64,000 bases of DNA from Amoebophrya sp. A120 (taxonomy: Eukaryota; Sar; Dinophyceae; Syndiniales; Amoebophryaceae). Positions 54,901-64,000 of the stretch are shown here, one piece after another; within the stretch, counting starts at the first letter, position 1, and each line of letters begins with the position of its first letter. The stretch is taken from contig CAJINV010000009.1 in assembly GCA_905178155.1 (NCBI GenBank), positions 917,415 to 981,414 of the forward strand. The letters are read 5' to 3'. A program made the position numbers and the translations under genes. The notes below the pieces were generated by a model. That model worked only from the letters and a program-made list of their open reading frames with translations, did not search any database and was not told the origin of the DNA.

Positions 54901-56798
54901 GCCGGGCGCGACAAAAAAACTACCGGCCTCGCCAGGTCAGAGAGCCTGCGCGCGCAGCGCGGGAAAAATTTTCTTCCTTCGGCCAGCCCCTGTTTGGTGG
55001 GCGCGTAAAGAAAACTCAGCCGCGCCCTCACCAGGACAGGGCGCCTGCGCGCGCAGCGCGCGACAATTTTTTTTTCGACCAGCCCCCGATTGCTGGGCGC
55101 CAAAAAAAATTGTGAATGTTGTGCCCGAACCAGGCCAGAGCGCCTGCGCGCGCAGGTCGCTAAAAAATTTTTCTGCCAGCCCCCGATTGGTGGACGCGTG
55201 AAACAAATTCTGTCGCGCCCTCACGAGGTCAGGGCACCTGCGCGCGCAGCAAGCGACAAATTTTTTTCGGCCAGCCCCCGATCGCTGGACGCGAAAAAAA
55301 AAAATGAATGTCGCGCCCTCAACAGGTCCGGGCGCCTGCGCGCGCAGGGCGCACGCTAAAAATTGTAAATTTTCGGCCAGCCCCGATTGGTGGACGTGAA
55401 AAAAAAACTCTATCGCGCCCGTACCAGGTCAGGGCGCCTGCGCGCGCAGCGCGCGAACTAATTTTCCAGGCCAGTCCCCGATTGCTGGACACGAAAAAGA
55501 GAGTATGAATGTGGCGCCCACACTAGATCAGGGAGCCTGCGCGCGCAGCGCGCGAAAAAAATTTTTCGCTCCGGCCCGCAGCTACCGAAGCAGATCAGGG
55601 CGTCTGCGGGTGCGCAGCGCGCAACATTTTTTTACGGCCCGCCGCGGCCCTCGATTGCCGAACGCGACAAGGACATCGCAAGCAAGTACCAAAACAACGG
55701 CGCCTGTGCGGGCGCAGCACGCCGACTTTTTTTCCCGCTCTTAAACGACAAAACACCACACGCACACCATCACCACTACCAACGAAAGATGGAGCCGAAA
55801 TAGGTGCGCGCGGTAGGAAAAAGGCTTTTCCCGGCTCCGAGCGCAGGCAGAACACGAGAAGACGCTCGCGCCCTTCCGAAGTAAAAAGCCAAAGCGCGTG
55901 CTGCGTGCGACAACCATTTTCGTGGCTGACCCCCGGTCGCCCGGCTCGAAAGGCGCTGCGCATCTTCCCAAAGTGTTTGCGTAAATGGCAAAAAGTAAAC
56001 CGCCCCACTTACGACAGTTCCGCCGCATTCTGCCCACGGGGGCCAGGAAACGAATGCAAGTTTTTCAGCAGAGGCACATGCGCAACTGCAGAAAAGAACG
56101 GCAACTGCAGTAAAGTTATGTGTTCATTTTTTTAGATTTCCGAACGGTGGAAATCAAAACCATGAACACATGGATTTGAAAATAAAAAGGCGAATGGAGA
56201 ATACATTAGTTCGAGAACAAGAGTTAAAGTCAAATGCGTACAAGACCATCAACAGGAGCGTTGAGCCGTTGCTTTAGTGCTTACCCGCTGACAACACCGA
56301 TTCATGCAATTGCTGCAAGTTCGCGAGCTCCTTTTTAGCTTCGAGCAGCCGAATGAGCTTCTCCTCCTGCGTCTCTTCGTTCTGTTCCTTCGATTTCTTC
56401 TTCTGAAATTTCTCTCTCGTCTCTACCGCCCGCTTCTTCTCCTGCTCCCGCACCTGCCTCCATCGCAGCCCCCGTCGGTTATGGGCGTCCTTTATTCCGT
56501 GAAAATTAACCATCCCCATCCATTTTCTGCATCACAAACACAGACTTTACTACGTGTTTTGCAGGAAAAATTGGATGGGGATGGTTAATTTTCGGGGAAT
56601 ATCCTTCGACTGCCAAATTTGCTCCTCGTTTGGCGACAGGTGCAACAGGACCTGGTTGCTCTGCGTGGACGATTTCGAACGCGGGTTCGTGGATTTCGAA
56701 ACGAAGCAGGGCACGGACTTCTTGAAGGCGGTGGAAGAACTGGCCCGCTGCTGCTCGGCGCCGTGCGGTCCACGGTTCATTTGGACCGCTGCAGTCAT
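51990..56798 (-). CDS. Unknown coiled-coil protein (~325 aa) with an introner and a 3.7-kb repeat-filled intron
   Basis: Coding segments 56798-56602, 56487-56285 and 52567-51990 sum to 978 nt. The first gap is an introner; the second is a long intron with donor GCGG/GTAAGC and acceptor CTTTTAG, phase 1, joining LHESVLSAG to HAVTYIVTAND. Residues ~20-60 read STNPRSKSSTQSNQVLLHLS; residues ~65-130 are a basic-acidic coiled coil (RWRQVREQEKKRAVETREKF). The last exon has a folded-looking start (TANPSGFGLTTTIDNTIEER) and a second coiled coil (AIRK-type, RKKKEERKLDLERSKSKQAE). The start could be the ATG at 56798 or the ATG six codons in; a GTAAGT donor at ~56838 hints at a 5' UTR intron. No family recognised. 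Confidence 0.55.
52589..52945. repeat. Inverted iteron arrays at the left boundary of the intronic insert
   Basis: Starts with the perfect hairpin CTTTTTTGCAG-TTGCA-CTGCAAAAAAG (52589-52615), then three more direct copies of ACTGCAGAAAAG-type units (about 52632, 52654, 52675), three copies of AAAGAGTAACGG.TAACGG (about 52697-52768), and seven inverted copies ATCTTTTTTGCAGTGGA or close variants (52802-52945). Two further direct copies (CAACTGCAGAAAAG, CAACTGCAGTAAAG) lie at the opposite side of the insert near 56085-56115. Confidence 0.8.
52946..53640. other. GC-rich segment G within the long intron
   Basis: GC-rich DNA between the iteron array and the 97-bp satellite. It has open frames on both strands (Arg/Pro/Gly-rich) but no domain; a duplicated CTGCAGTC..CCTCTTG motif is seen near 53025-53060. 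Interpreted as non-coding intronic DNA of the insert. Confidence 0.45.
53740..55735. repeat. ~97-bp GC-rich satellite array (about 20 copies)
   Basis: Tandem units with a period of about 97 bp, each containing TCAGGGCGCCTGCGCGCGCA, a palindromic GCGCGCAGCGCGCG, a T-tract (ATTTTTTTTCGGCCAGCCCC), CGATTGCTGGGCGCG and an A-tract. The CCTGCGCGCGCA box recurs near 54080, 54181, 54273, 54370, 54470, 54568, 54664, 54761, 54860, 54945, 55045, 55142, 55238, 55338, 55437 and 55535. Copies degrade at both ends. It is wholly inside the 3.7-kb intron of the 51990-56798 gene. Confidence 0.92.
56493..56601. mobile_element. Introner element 8 (109 bp)
   Basis: Left end TATTCCGTGAAAATTAACCA, right end its complement closing TTTTCGGGGAATA. 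The duplication TCCTT is at 56488-56492 and 56602-56606. Related to element 4 at 17263: same length, shared CCATCCCCATCCATTTT-TGCAT and GTTTTGCA. Excision joins EEQIWQSK to DAHNRRG in frame. Confidence 0.9.
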
Positions 56799-58784
56799 CC
56801 TTTCCGCTTACAATGTGGTCATATGGAAGACTTACCACGTAGACAAAGAAACTCAAATTTTCTCAACGCGGTCGATTTTTTTTATTTTATCGCTTCCGGT
56901 TCCGGCACTTGATTGCGTATTAACAAGAAACATTCATCAACATATGCTGAAGATCAAAGCAAACGCAAACCAACAATACGCACAAACACTAAAAAGGTGA
57001 ATCCTGTATTGCACTCCGATGCTGCTCGTAGCAGCTTCCACAAGCAGCTTCTACGCTTCTTCCCTATTTGCGTTTATCCGTCGGTACGTGCCCTCAAGTG
57101 AAATTTCAGTGCGTCGTCCTCAAGACAACGCGTTCAACTGGAGATAAGGAGACAAACAGTCGTGTCTTGTTACTCTTGAAAATGAGAACGCAGCAGAATA
57201 GAATTACGTGACCACGGAATATGAAGAACAACAGTTTGCAGAAAGACTACGTGGTGAACGCACGTGGTAGGCTTTGGCTTGCCGTCCGTTCCCCGGATTA
57301 ACTTCTGTTCGTGTTCGACGATGTGTTCTCGAATTCCTCATAGCTCTGTTGCAAAAGCTCGCCGTCACGCAAAGATCTTTGAAGGACGACTGCGATGAAG
57401 GCACAACACGAGCTAGCTAGCCCTTTCGTCCATTTCCAAAAGTTGCCAATACAAGCTTTCATATCCCCTGCAAGCAACAATTTTCCCGTGCGAGATCACC
57501 CAGACAAAGCAAACTTAGGCCTTGCACCGTGCCGAACTCGCGTTTTCGTTCGTTTTGATAGTGTGTTTTCTAATTCTAGCAGAATTTCTCGTATGAGTAA
57601 TAAGGAATCGGTAGAAAAGTCTAGAAGATCTGCGTAAGAATGAAGAGGTAGGTACAAAGAATGATGAAGCGCAGCTGTCTTTGGTACAACATAAGAATAG
57701 AAGAGAAGCTTTATTACTTCAGCCCGATGTAAACACTTATCGTGCGTATTTTTGTATTTTTTGAGTGCAAAACGAGTTTTGTAGCGATATATATATGCTC
57801 CTGAGTAAAGCGGAACTACAAGCTCAAAGTGTACAGTCGCGACAGCTCATTTTTCGCTGCGGATTCAAATTGCGCAGCAAGCATTGGCGTCTCCGGATTT
57901 CTGCACACGCTCATTGTCGCTGCTCAGTCGGAAGTGTCGCCAGCCTGCAACGCAATGTAGTCCCCGCAGCGCAAAGCACACGCGAAAAGGGAAGAGGTCG
58001 AAAACAGCACGCAGCCCGATAGATGGCGGCGATACGGGTGTTGCCCTTGCCTTGTCTCCGCGGGTGCGAGATAAAGCGTGCACGAATAAAGTGAAAAGTT
58101 GTGTGCACTTTTCATATTAATTTACAATTATGAAGATACAAACGATTACAAGCGGGATACGGACTTGCTTTTGGTCCTCTGGAGTGGCTCAATATATGGA
58201 AATTTATCATGATGGCTCCACGCACAACCATACTAGAGTAACTTGTGCATTGATTGAATTAGGAGCTCAAGTCAAAGCGCGACCCTCAAATAATTGTGGG
58301 CGCGCACTCCAGTGGTGGGCGTCAAATTTGATAAATATGACGGGAAAACGTCTGTCAGTAACTGCGCAGCCAGAAACTGGCAGATCGAGGTGATATCGAT
58401 AGACATCTAGGGGAAGTTTAAGTTTTCTACAGTACAGCATTGCATGCAAGGCAAGAAAGAGGTACACGTACACAGAAAGCACTTACGAATTCAATTTTCA
58501 TAGCTCGAAAAAATGATAGCAGAACGATTTTTACTTTGGAGTTGACTTGGTTCGCTGCATGAAGTGTGTCGGGAGGCTGCTCTTCGGCATGATCCCCAAT
58601 CGACAAACTTCTCTGCACTGCGAGGTTTAGATTTATGGTTGAATTACGCGGATGAAGCTGCAGCAAGTGCTGCGTGGTGCAGCAAAAGCACGACTTTTAT
58701 TTGATTTACTGTTCTACGAAAGGCGCTAGCGCTAGATAGTAGAATCGCTAGCGCTGGATACAACAACTAAGTTACTTAAGCCAT
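56799..58784. other. Intergenic region
   Basis: About 2 kb between the polymerase gene's stop and the next gene's start. Only short, unsupported open frames on both strands. It presumably contains the downstream promoter and, near 56850, a possible 5' UTR intron. No RNA gene or repeat was recognised. Confidence 0.45.
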
Positions 58785-61700
58785 TTACGGAATGCTGGCT
58801 TCAATTCTCTTCAGGTCATCAAGCGACGGATTACGACAGACCTCTTGAATGCGCTCCGGAGTGAAGCGCCAAATTTCAGCTTGTGCTTTTTCCCCGATCT
58901 GCTTCCAAACCTGAAGGGGAGCAACCATTTCCATTACCATGAAATTTTTCGTTTTCGTCTGCATATGCATTCATTATCATTTGAATCAACAGCTGGAGCT
59001 GAATTTCATTTGCGTTGCTTATTGATATTAGGAGAACAAAGAAAAAAAGTCATACATGTGGCAGCAAGTTTTGGGCTGTGTTGTTAAAGATGTTGAATTT
59101 AGCCATGGGGTCCTCGATGTACAGCACTTCCGCCTGGTCCTGCTGCCCCCGCGGATAGCAGCGAACAATGTGCTCCATGTCAATGTGAACAGTCTGGTTT
59201 TGGTCCGTCAAGTTGGACAGCCAGAAGTAGAAGTTAGCGATGTGCTTCGGAATGTGATGCGTGGGCGGTTCCGGCGATTCCGCACCAACGTGCAACAGGT
59301 GCGGGTGCGTACTTTTGTAATGCGCAAAAACCTAGAGATATTGGATTTGCAAAGACGCATCAAAGCCACGCCCGCAGCATTCGTTATGACGTGACCGGGT
59401 GATGTCCTCCACTTGTGTGTCAACATGAAGATGAACATATCAAAGAAAAGAATAAAACAAAATCGCTTTATCTCGGCTGGATAATTTACCAGCAAAAGCC
59501 ACGACAAGCTGTTGAGACCGCCTTTGTAGGTGCAGTTCAGGCCTTCGCACTTGGACCAGTGCTTGACCGCGTATACGGTAGTTTTCACCACCGAAGCCGT
59601 ATGCCAAAACTGTTCCCGAATCATCTGGTCCCTCTTCTTCACCAGTGCCGTGGAGCTTAGGAGAAGTGCCTGCGACTGTTTCTGAATCGTCGCACGAAAC
59701 GCTGTAGTTTGGTTAATCGATTGCCAAGCGCCGGAAGGGCATATTTGTTTTTCATTGATAGAGCAGTAACAGTATTTACAAGCCGATTCGCAACTTTGCT
59801 AGTATGCCACGGTCATCCCTGCAGTGGAGCAGATGGTGATGGCCCGAGGAGCAGCTTTGACTTTATTTATTAGATCAGTCTACGTCTATCGCTCCGCAGC
59901 AAGAACGTACCAGGAGTCGTCGGATTGGTGCTCGTCCCTCCAGCAGTGGCCGTTGCGGATCCGGCTTCGTAGTTTAGGTTGAGTTTGCTGCTTGTGCTCG
60001 AGGAGTTTGTCGCGCTCCCGTCGATCTTCTCGTCCGCCCTACAACCCTCGGCGTCGCTGATTAGTTCCTGCTGTCCTCCGCAGCTTTTCAAACTGCAGTC
60101 CTTCGAGCCGGTTGCTGTGGATTTCGTCTGCGAAAAGTTGGACAATTCCAAGTCGTTTTCGATCATCTGAGTGCCGATCTGCAAATGCATCTTCTCCGAC
60201 GCGGCCAATTCCTCCTCGGCGGAAGCAGAACTCGCACTGGAGCACGAAGTGGCATGCGAGTCTTGTCTCACTTCCGGCGCCTGTTCGACACTAGTAGAGG
60301 TTTTGATATTTCCCTGCTGCGGCTCCGCACCAGACTGCTCGGGTCGCTCCCGTACGGCCGGAGTAGATGTGGGACTACTTAAGTTGCTTGGCTCCGTCCC
60401 GCCGGCGCCCAGGGAGGCCAATTCCACAGGGCCCGTTTTATTGTTCTTCGTCCTCGCGACTCGTTCCCTAAGATCTGCTTCCTCGTCGTCCTTAGAGCAT
60501 GTCCTACTTGAACCCGAGTCCACCTCCTCGACCAGTTTCACACTGCTAGTTTTCGTGCTCGTCATCACGGAGGACGTCTCGCCCTCCATCTGCGAGGCTG
60601 TTTCGTCGGCTTCTCGGCGCACGTCTTCCAATTCCTGGTCAGAAGAAAGCTGGAAGATGATCGGATGAATTGGCGAGTCCGCTCCCAGGTTGATATTCAA
60701 CGCTTCAAACTCCGCGGCGCTGGCGGACTGTTTTGCCATCGATGGAAGCGAATTACTTTCAAATGTGAATCATTCAAGTTGTTAATGCGAGGCATGAACT
60801 TTGATGCACTCCGAGTGAGTTGCAGAATCGAGAGAACTACATTTTCAAGCAATCATACCTGAGAATCCGACCCGGTGCGGAACCGAGCCACCCTCACGGA
60901 AATATCGAGCACGAGTGCCTCCTCGAAGACCAACTTCAGCACTGGAACCGCCGCCTGTGTGTGTGGTATGATAATGACGGACATCGACAGCACAGTTTAA
61001 CCTCAATGTCAATCTGAATATAATCTGCGAATAAAATGCTCATGCGATTGCGAAGCACATCAGAGTCAGACAGCGAGAAAATGAAAAAACGCCCTCTTGC
61101 TCATATCATTTCATCGAATGCTGTAGTTGCAGTACCAGAGGCAAGCAATCCTGAACGCGCCACTGCGGCAGGAGTTTCTCGTCCGTCTTGAACAGGTTTT
61201 CCAGCATGCAGAGCACTTCCCGTTGGAACTCGTGGTGATCAATCTCGGGAATGTTTTCCGACGACGCCGAGCTGCGGGGTAGCATTTCGAAGCACACGGC
61301 AACATCCAAATCTGACAGACGCACATGGGTTCCTTGTACGAAACTTCCAAACGGCTGGCAAGTGATCGCCCGTGTGTGGTGCTCGTACTTTGCACAAATG
61401 CGCTTGGCGTACTCGCTACTCCGCCGGCAGAAGGTCTGCTCCGCAATCTTACCAAGTGCGGAAAGCGACTCCTTGCACCGCGCCTTTTGCGTCTTCTTGC
61501 CAGAGGAGGCACTGGTCGTAGTATTTCCCCCACTACCGGAGGACGATGAGTTGCTGCTTTCTTTTTCGTTCTCTGGCTTCACGGTGGTATTCACAAACTC
61601 TACCAGTTTGTTGTACACGGGCTTCATTTCGGCATCGTACATGTCCCAGGGAAACCGTTTCTCGCTTTGTGCTTCGTCCGCGCTACGGGGGTTTGCCGGG

Positions 61701-64000
61701 CCAGATGGCGGCGCAGCACTCGGACCGGCGGAAGCGGAAGTCATTCCGCCATGAACCAGGTTCACCGAACTGCCCGGGGCGGGTAGTGGAGGCGGGTTGA
61801 AACTTTGCTGCTGGATCATCTGCATCGAGTGCCAGGAGGGCGCACGACTTCCACGATTGCTGGCACTGTAGTGCCCGCTGTTGCCACGGTATCCTGTAAT
61901 ACGTGCAATATAACGCCGGATTCAAAACAAACGCTTGAGTCACAAGCACAACTCACTGCATGCTCATCAAGATCCTCGGCTAAAAAATTCATTCCAAAGT
62001 AAAACTCTCTTCAGGGTAATATCACAAACTCGTCCCTACCTTTGCCTGAGCCTCCACCCCAAGAGTCCTTTCCGCCGGAGGAGCCTGCGCCCCACTGTCC
62101 TCTTTTGTGTGGACTATGCCGCAACTCCGCCAAATTCCGTGCGTTTATGGCTACCTGTTGTGCGCGTAGGTACGCCTCCTGAGCCTGCTGATCGCGTTGC
62201 ATCTGCTGAACCGCAGCCGCAGGATCAAGACCACTGGCAACCGGCGGCGGACCGCCCGCACCCGCCGGGAGGGGAAGGCCGCCGGGTACGATACCAGACA
62301 TATTCATCGTCAAATTATTGGAAGTCGCATTCATCTGTGGTGGCACTGGTTGTAAAGGCTGGGAGGCACTTGCGGATGGATTGTTCAGGTTCATGGGTGC
62401 TGGTGGAGGTCCTTGTTGCAGCATATTAGGCATGCCTGAACCTGCTCCGCTGTCGAGCTGTTGTGCGTCTTCTGGTCGTGGAAGCTGCTGCACCGGTGGA
62501 AATCCGGCGTTCAATAGCTGAGGATTCACCAAATCCACGGGATTCGGATGTGGGACCACGACGTTGGTGCTTATTTGCTGCGCCGCATTGATTCCTCCGG
62601 CACTCGAACCGATTTGCTGTAGCATGCTGCTAACGAGCAGCTGCTGCTGCTCAGCCACACTCACCGCTGCCATCGCGTTTGCAGCCACCTGCTGCGCCGA
62701 TGGAGATAGTAGCCCGCCGTTGAGATACTGGTTCGCCAAGATCGCACGCTGTTGCGGGTTAAGCTGTCCTTGGGACTGCAACTGCATCTGCTGTTGAACT
62801 CCGTCCAGGATGGTGCTGCAGGAAGGAGGGACGCCAGGCAAGGCGCCGCCCGGTAGCTGCATTCCAGCGCCGCCCAAAAACAGATTAGCTTGCTGTTGAG
62901 GCCCTCCGCCGGGAAGATTGAAGCCATCCGCTCCCTGCGGTTGCATCCCCCCCGGCTGCAAATTATTCTGCGGAATCGGTGGAAGATTTGGATTGATGAG
63001 CGGAGGATTGTTCACGTTGAGTCCTCCTCCCGTAGCCACGACGCCGGTGTTCAGAGCGAGGTTACTTGGCGTCGCGTTCAAAGAACTATTGAGCATGCTC
63101 GTCGACGAACTAGAGCCACCAAATTGAACGCTTCCGCCCATAGGCACAAAGGCCACGGCGCCGGGGTTCGTCCCCGAGGAGGAGGACGGACGGGTGATTG
63201 GCTGTTGACACGACCCGCTGGACCCGCCACCGTTGTGCTGCATCACACGCGCATTTGGATTGAATGGCAAACCCGTGCTATTGCCAGGGATTGTTGTAGC
63301 ACCGTTGGCGCCCGGCACGGCTGCGGGGAGTGGAGGCGCGTTGATCATCTGCAACTGCTGCAGCGATGGGTTGCTCGCGGAGTTGGGAAGCGAGGACAGC
63401 TGTTGCTGCGGCCCCAGCACGACGGGAGCACCACCGCCTTGCCCAACGCTGAGCGTTGGCGTCTGCTGCAAGGACGGCTGCGCAGCAGAAGTGGTTCCGC
63501 CTCCGACCGAGCCCGCCGTTCCTGCAGCGGAAACACTGCCGGGCAGTTGCGGTAGATTTAGATTCATCTGGTGGTCCAACGAAGGCGACATACCATGATT
63601 CTGCAGTTGGTCCAGAACAATGCCTTGCTGCCCGGACGACTGTTGTAGTTGGTCCGCTCGCTGCTGATCCACTACCGGCAGCAGTGGTTCATCTTCGGTG
63701 GCGGCGGGCGGTGGTTTCTCGTCGAAAGCGGCGAAGATCTTGTTAATGCTGTCCTGCGTAAATCCACATGCAGGTCCATCCGCTGCTGCGCCCTCCCCAC
63801 CGCCGCCCATCCCATTGTTCCCATACGAGCGGCCCCCGCCTTGGAAGTTGTTGTACGAATGCGCGTTCATGTTGTACGAACCACCTCCATTGCTCATGAA
63901 ACTGCCTCGTCCGCTGTTGTACCCGCCCCCGCCAGCTCCACCGCGCATCATGTTGTTACCGTGCCCATTTCCTCCGCTGCGCGAGTGATCGCGCGAATGC
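58785..64000 (-). CDS. Non-canonical poly(A)/poly(U) polymerase (TUTase/Cid1-type), 5' end outside the window
   Basis: Exons in the window: 64000-62040 (continues beyond), 61893-61136, 60954-60859, 60727-59911, 59701-59490, 59331-59056, 58910-58785; all junctions GT-AG (one TAG) and phase-consistent, about 1415 residues. The first exon is a long Gly/Gln/Asn/Pro-rich region. The nucleotidyltransferase core has FGSFVQGTHVRLSDLDVAV (about 61355-61297), with the GS motif and two metal-binding Asp, and the third Asp in LVLDISVRV of exon 3. Exon 4 inserts ~270 low-complexity residues before the central domain (VKHWSKCEGLN...GGLNSLSWLLL) in exon 5. Exon 6 resembles the PAP-associated domain (HIPKHIANFYFWLSNL, YIEDPMAKFNIFNN). 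Such enzymes add A or U tails to RNA 3' ends. Poly(A) versus poly(U) specificity cannot be read by eye. Confidence 0.8.

Noticed and set aside
54000-55740. Open frames of 80-230 codons in the 97-bp satellite
   Set aside because: They are translations of the repeat unit, present on both strands and located inside an intron.
1-64000. Dinoflagellate spliced-leader RNA gene or relict spliced-leader sequence
   Set aside because: I looked for the conserved leader core (CCATTTTGGCTCAAG) on both strands and did not find it; this was an eye search and could miss diverged copies.
1-64000. CRISPR arrays, bacterial operons or phage genes
   Set aside because: The tandem repeats lack unique spacers, and spliced genes with eukaryotic domains show that this is nuclear eukaryotic DNA.

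Overview
This window looks like nuclear DNA of a compact, intron-bearing protist, most likely a dinoflagellate-lineage parasite close to Amoebophrya (Syndiniales). The placement is inferred from four things. Every gene I can support lies on the minus strand. Short GT-AG introns sit beside short TIR-flanked, TSD-flanked 'introner' elements inside coding sequence. There is a degenerate TTTAGGG-type heptamer array. Most proteins are unrecognisable, low-complexity and acidic. No spliced-leader, rRNA or tRNA gene was recognised.

Layout, reading the cluster in its direction of transcription (right to left). (1) 64000-58785: a non-canonical poly(A)/poly(U) polymerase (TUTase/Cid1 type), seven exons in the window, 5' end off the window. 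(2) 56798-51990: coiled-coil protein of unknown function whose 3.7-kb intron holds iteron arrays and a ~97-bp GC-rich satellite. (3) ~51.9-51.1 kb: a 35-bp minisatellite. (4) 50589-48473 and 48274-45859: two unknown proteins, the second with a ~1.1-kb intron holding a foldback-like GC-rich element and telomere-like repeats. (5) 43811-39789: intronless HRQ1/MrfA-type helicase. (6) 39076-34169: small multi-pass membrane protein (COPI-associated/TVP15-like) whose large intron carries a ~3.8-kb non-LTR retrotransposon. (7) 31818-27837: OFD1-like centriole/basal-body protein. (8) 25277-21155: signal-peptide protein with two introners. (9) 20971-13809: ~2055-aa acidic protein with four introners. 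(10) 11611-6249: ten-exon cold-shock-domain/RGG/Gln-rich RNA-binding protein. (11) ~3184-1569: unknown protein with one 444-bp introner.

The main system is the introner family. Eight elements (about 109 to 444 bp) have terminal inverted repeats beginning TAT and 5-bp target duplications (seven exact, one with a mismatch). Removing each element plus one duplication copy restores the reading frame of its host gene. Several size classes share the inner motif TTTGTCATGCA or its complement. Their boundaries do not carry a normal GT donor, while ordinary introns in the same genes are GT-AG. A second theme is larger GC-rich insertions (intergenic and intronic), some bracketed by inverted arrays of short iterons in the manner of foldback elements.

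Exon coordinates were placed by eye from splice signals and reading-frame bookkeeping; they may be off by one or two bases, and 5' ends are the least certain part.
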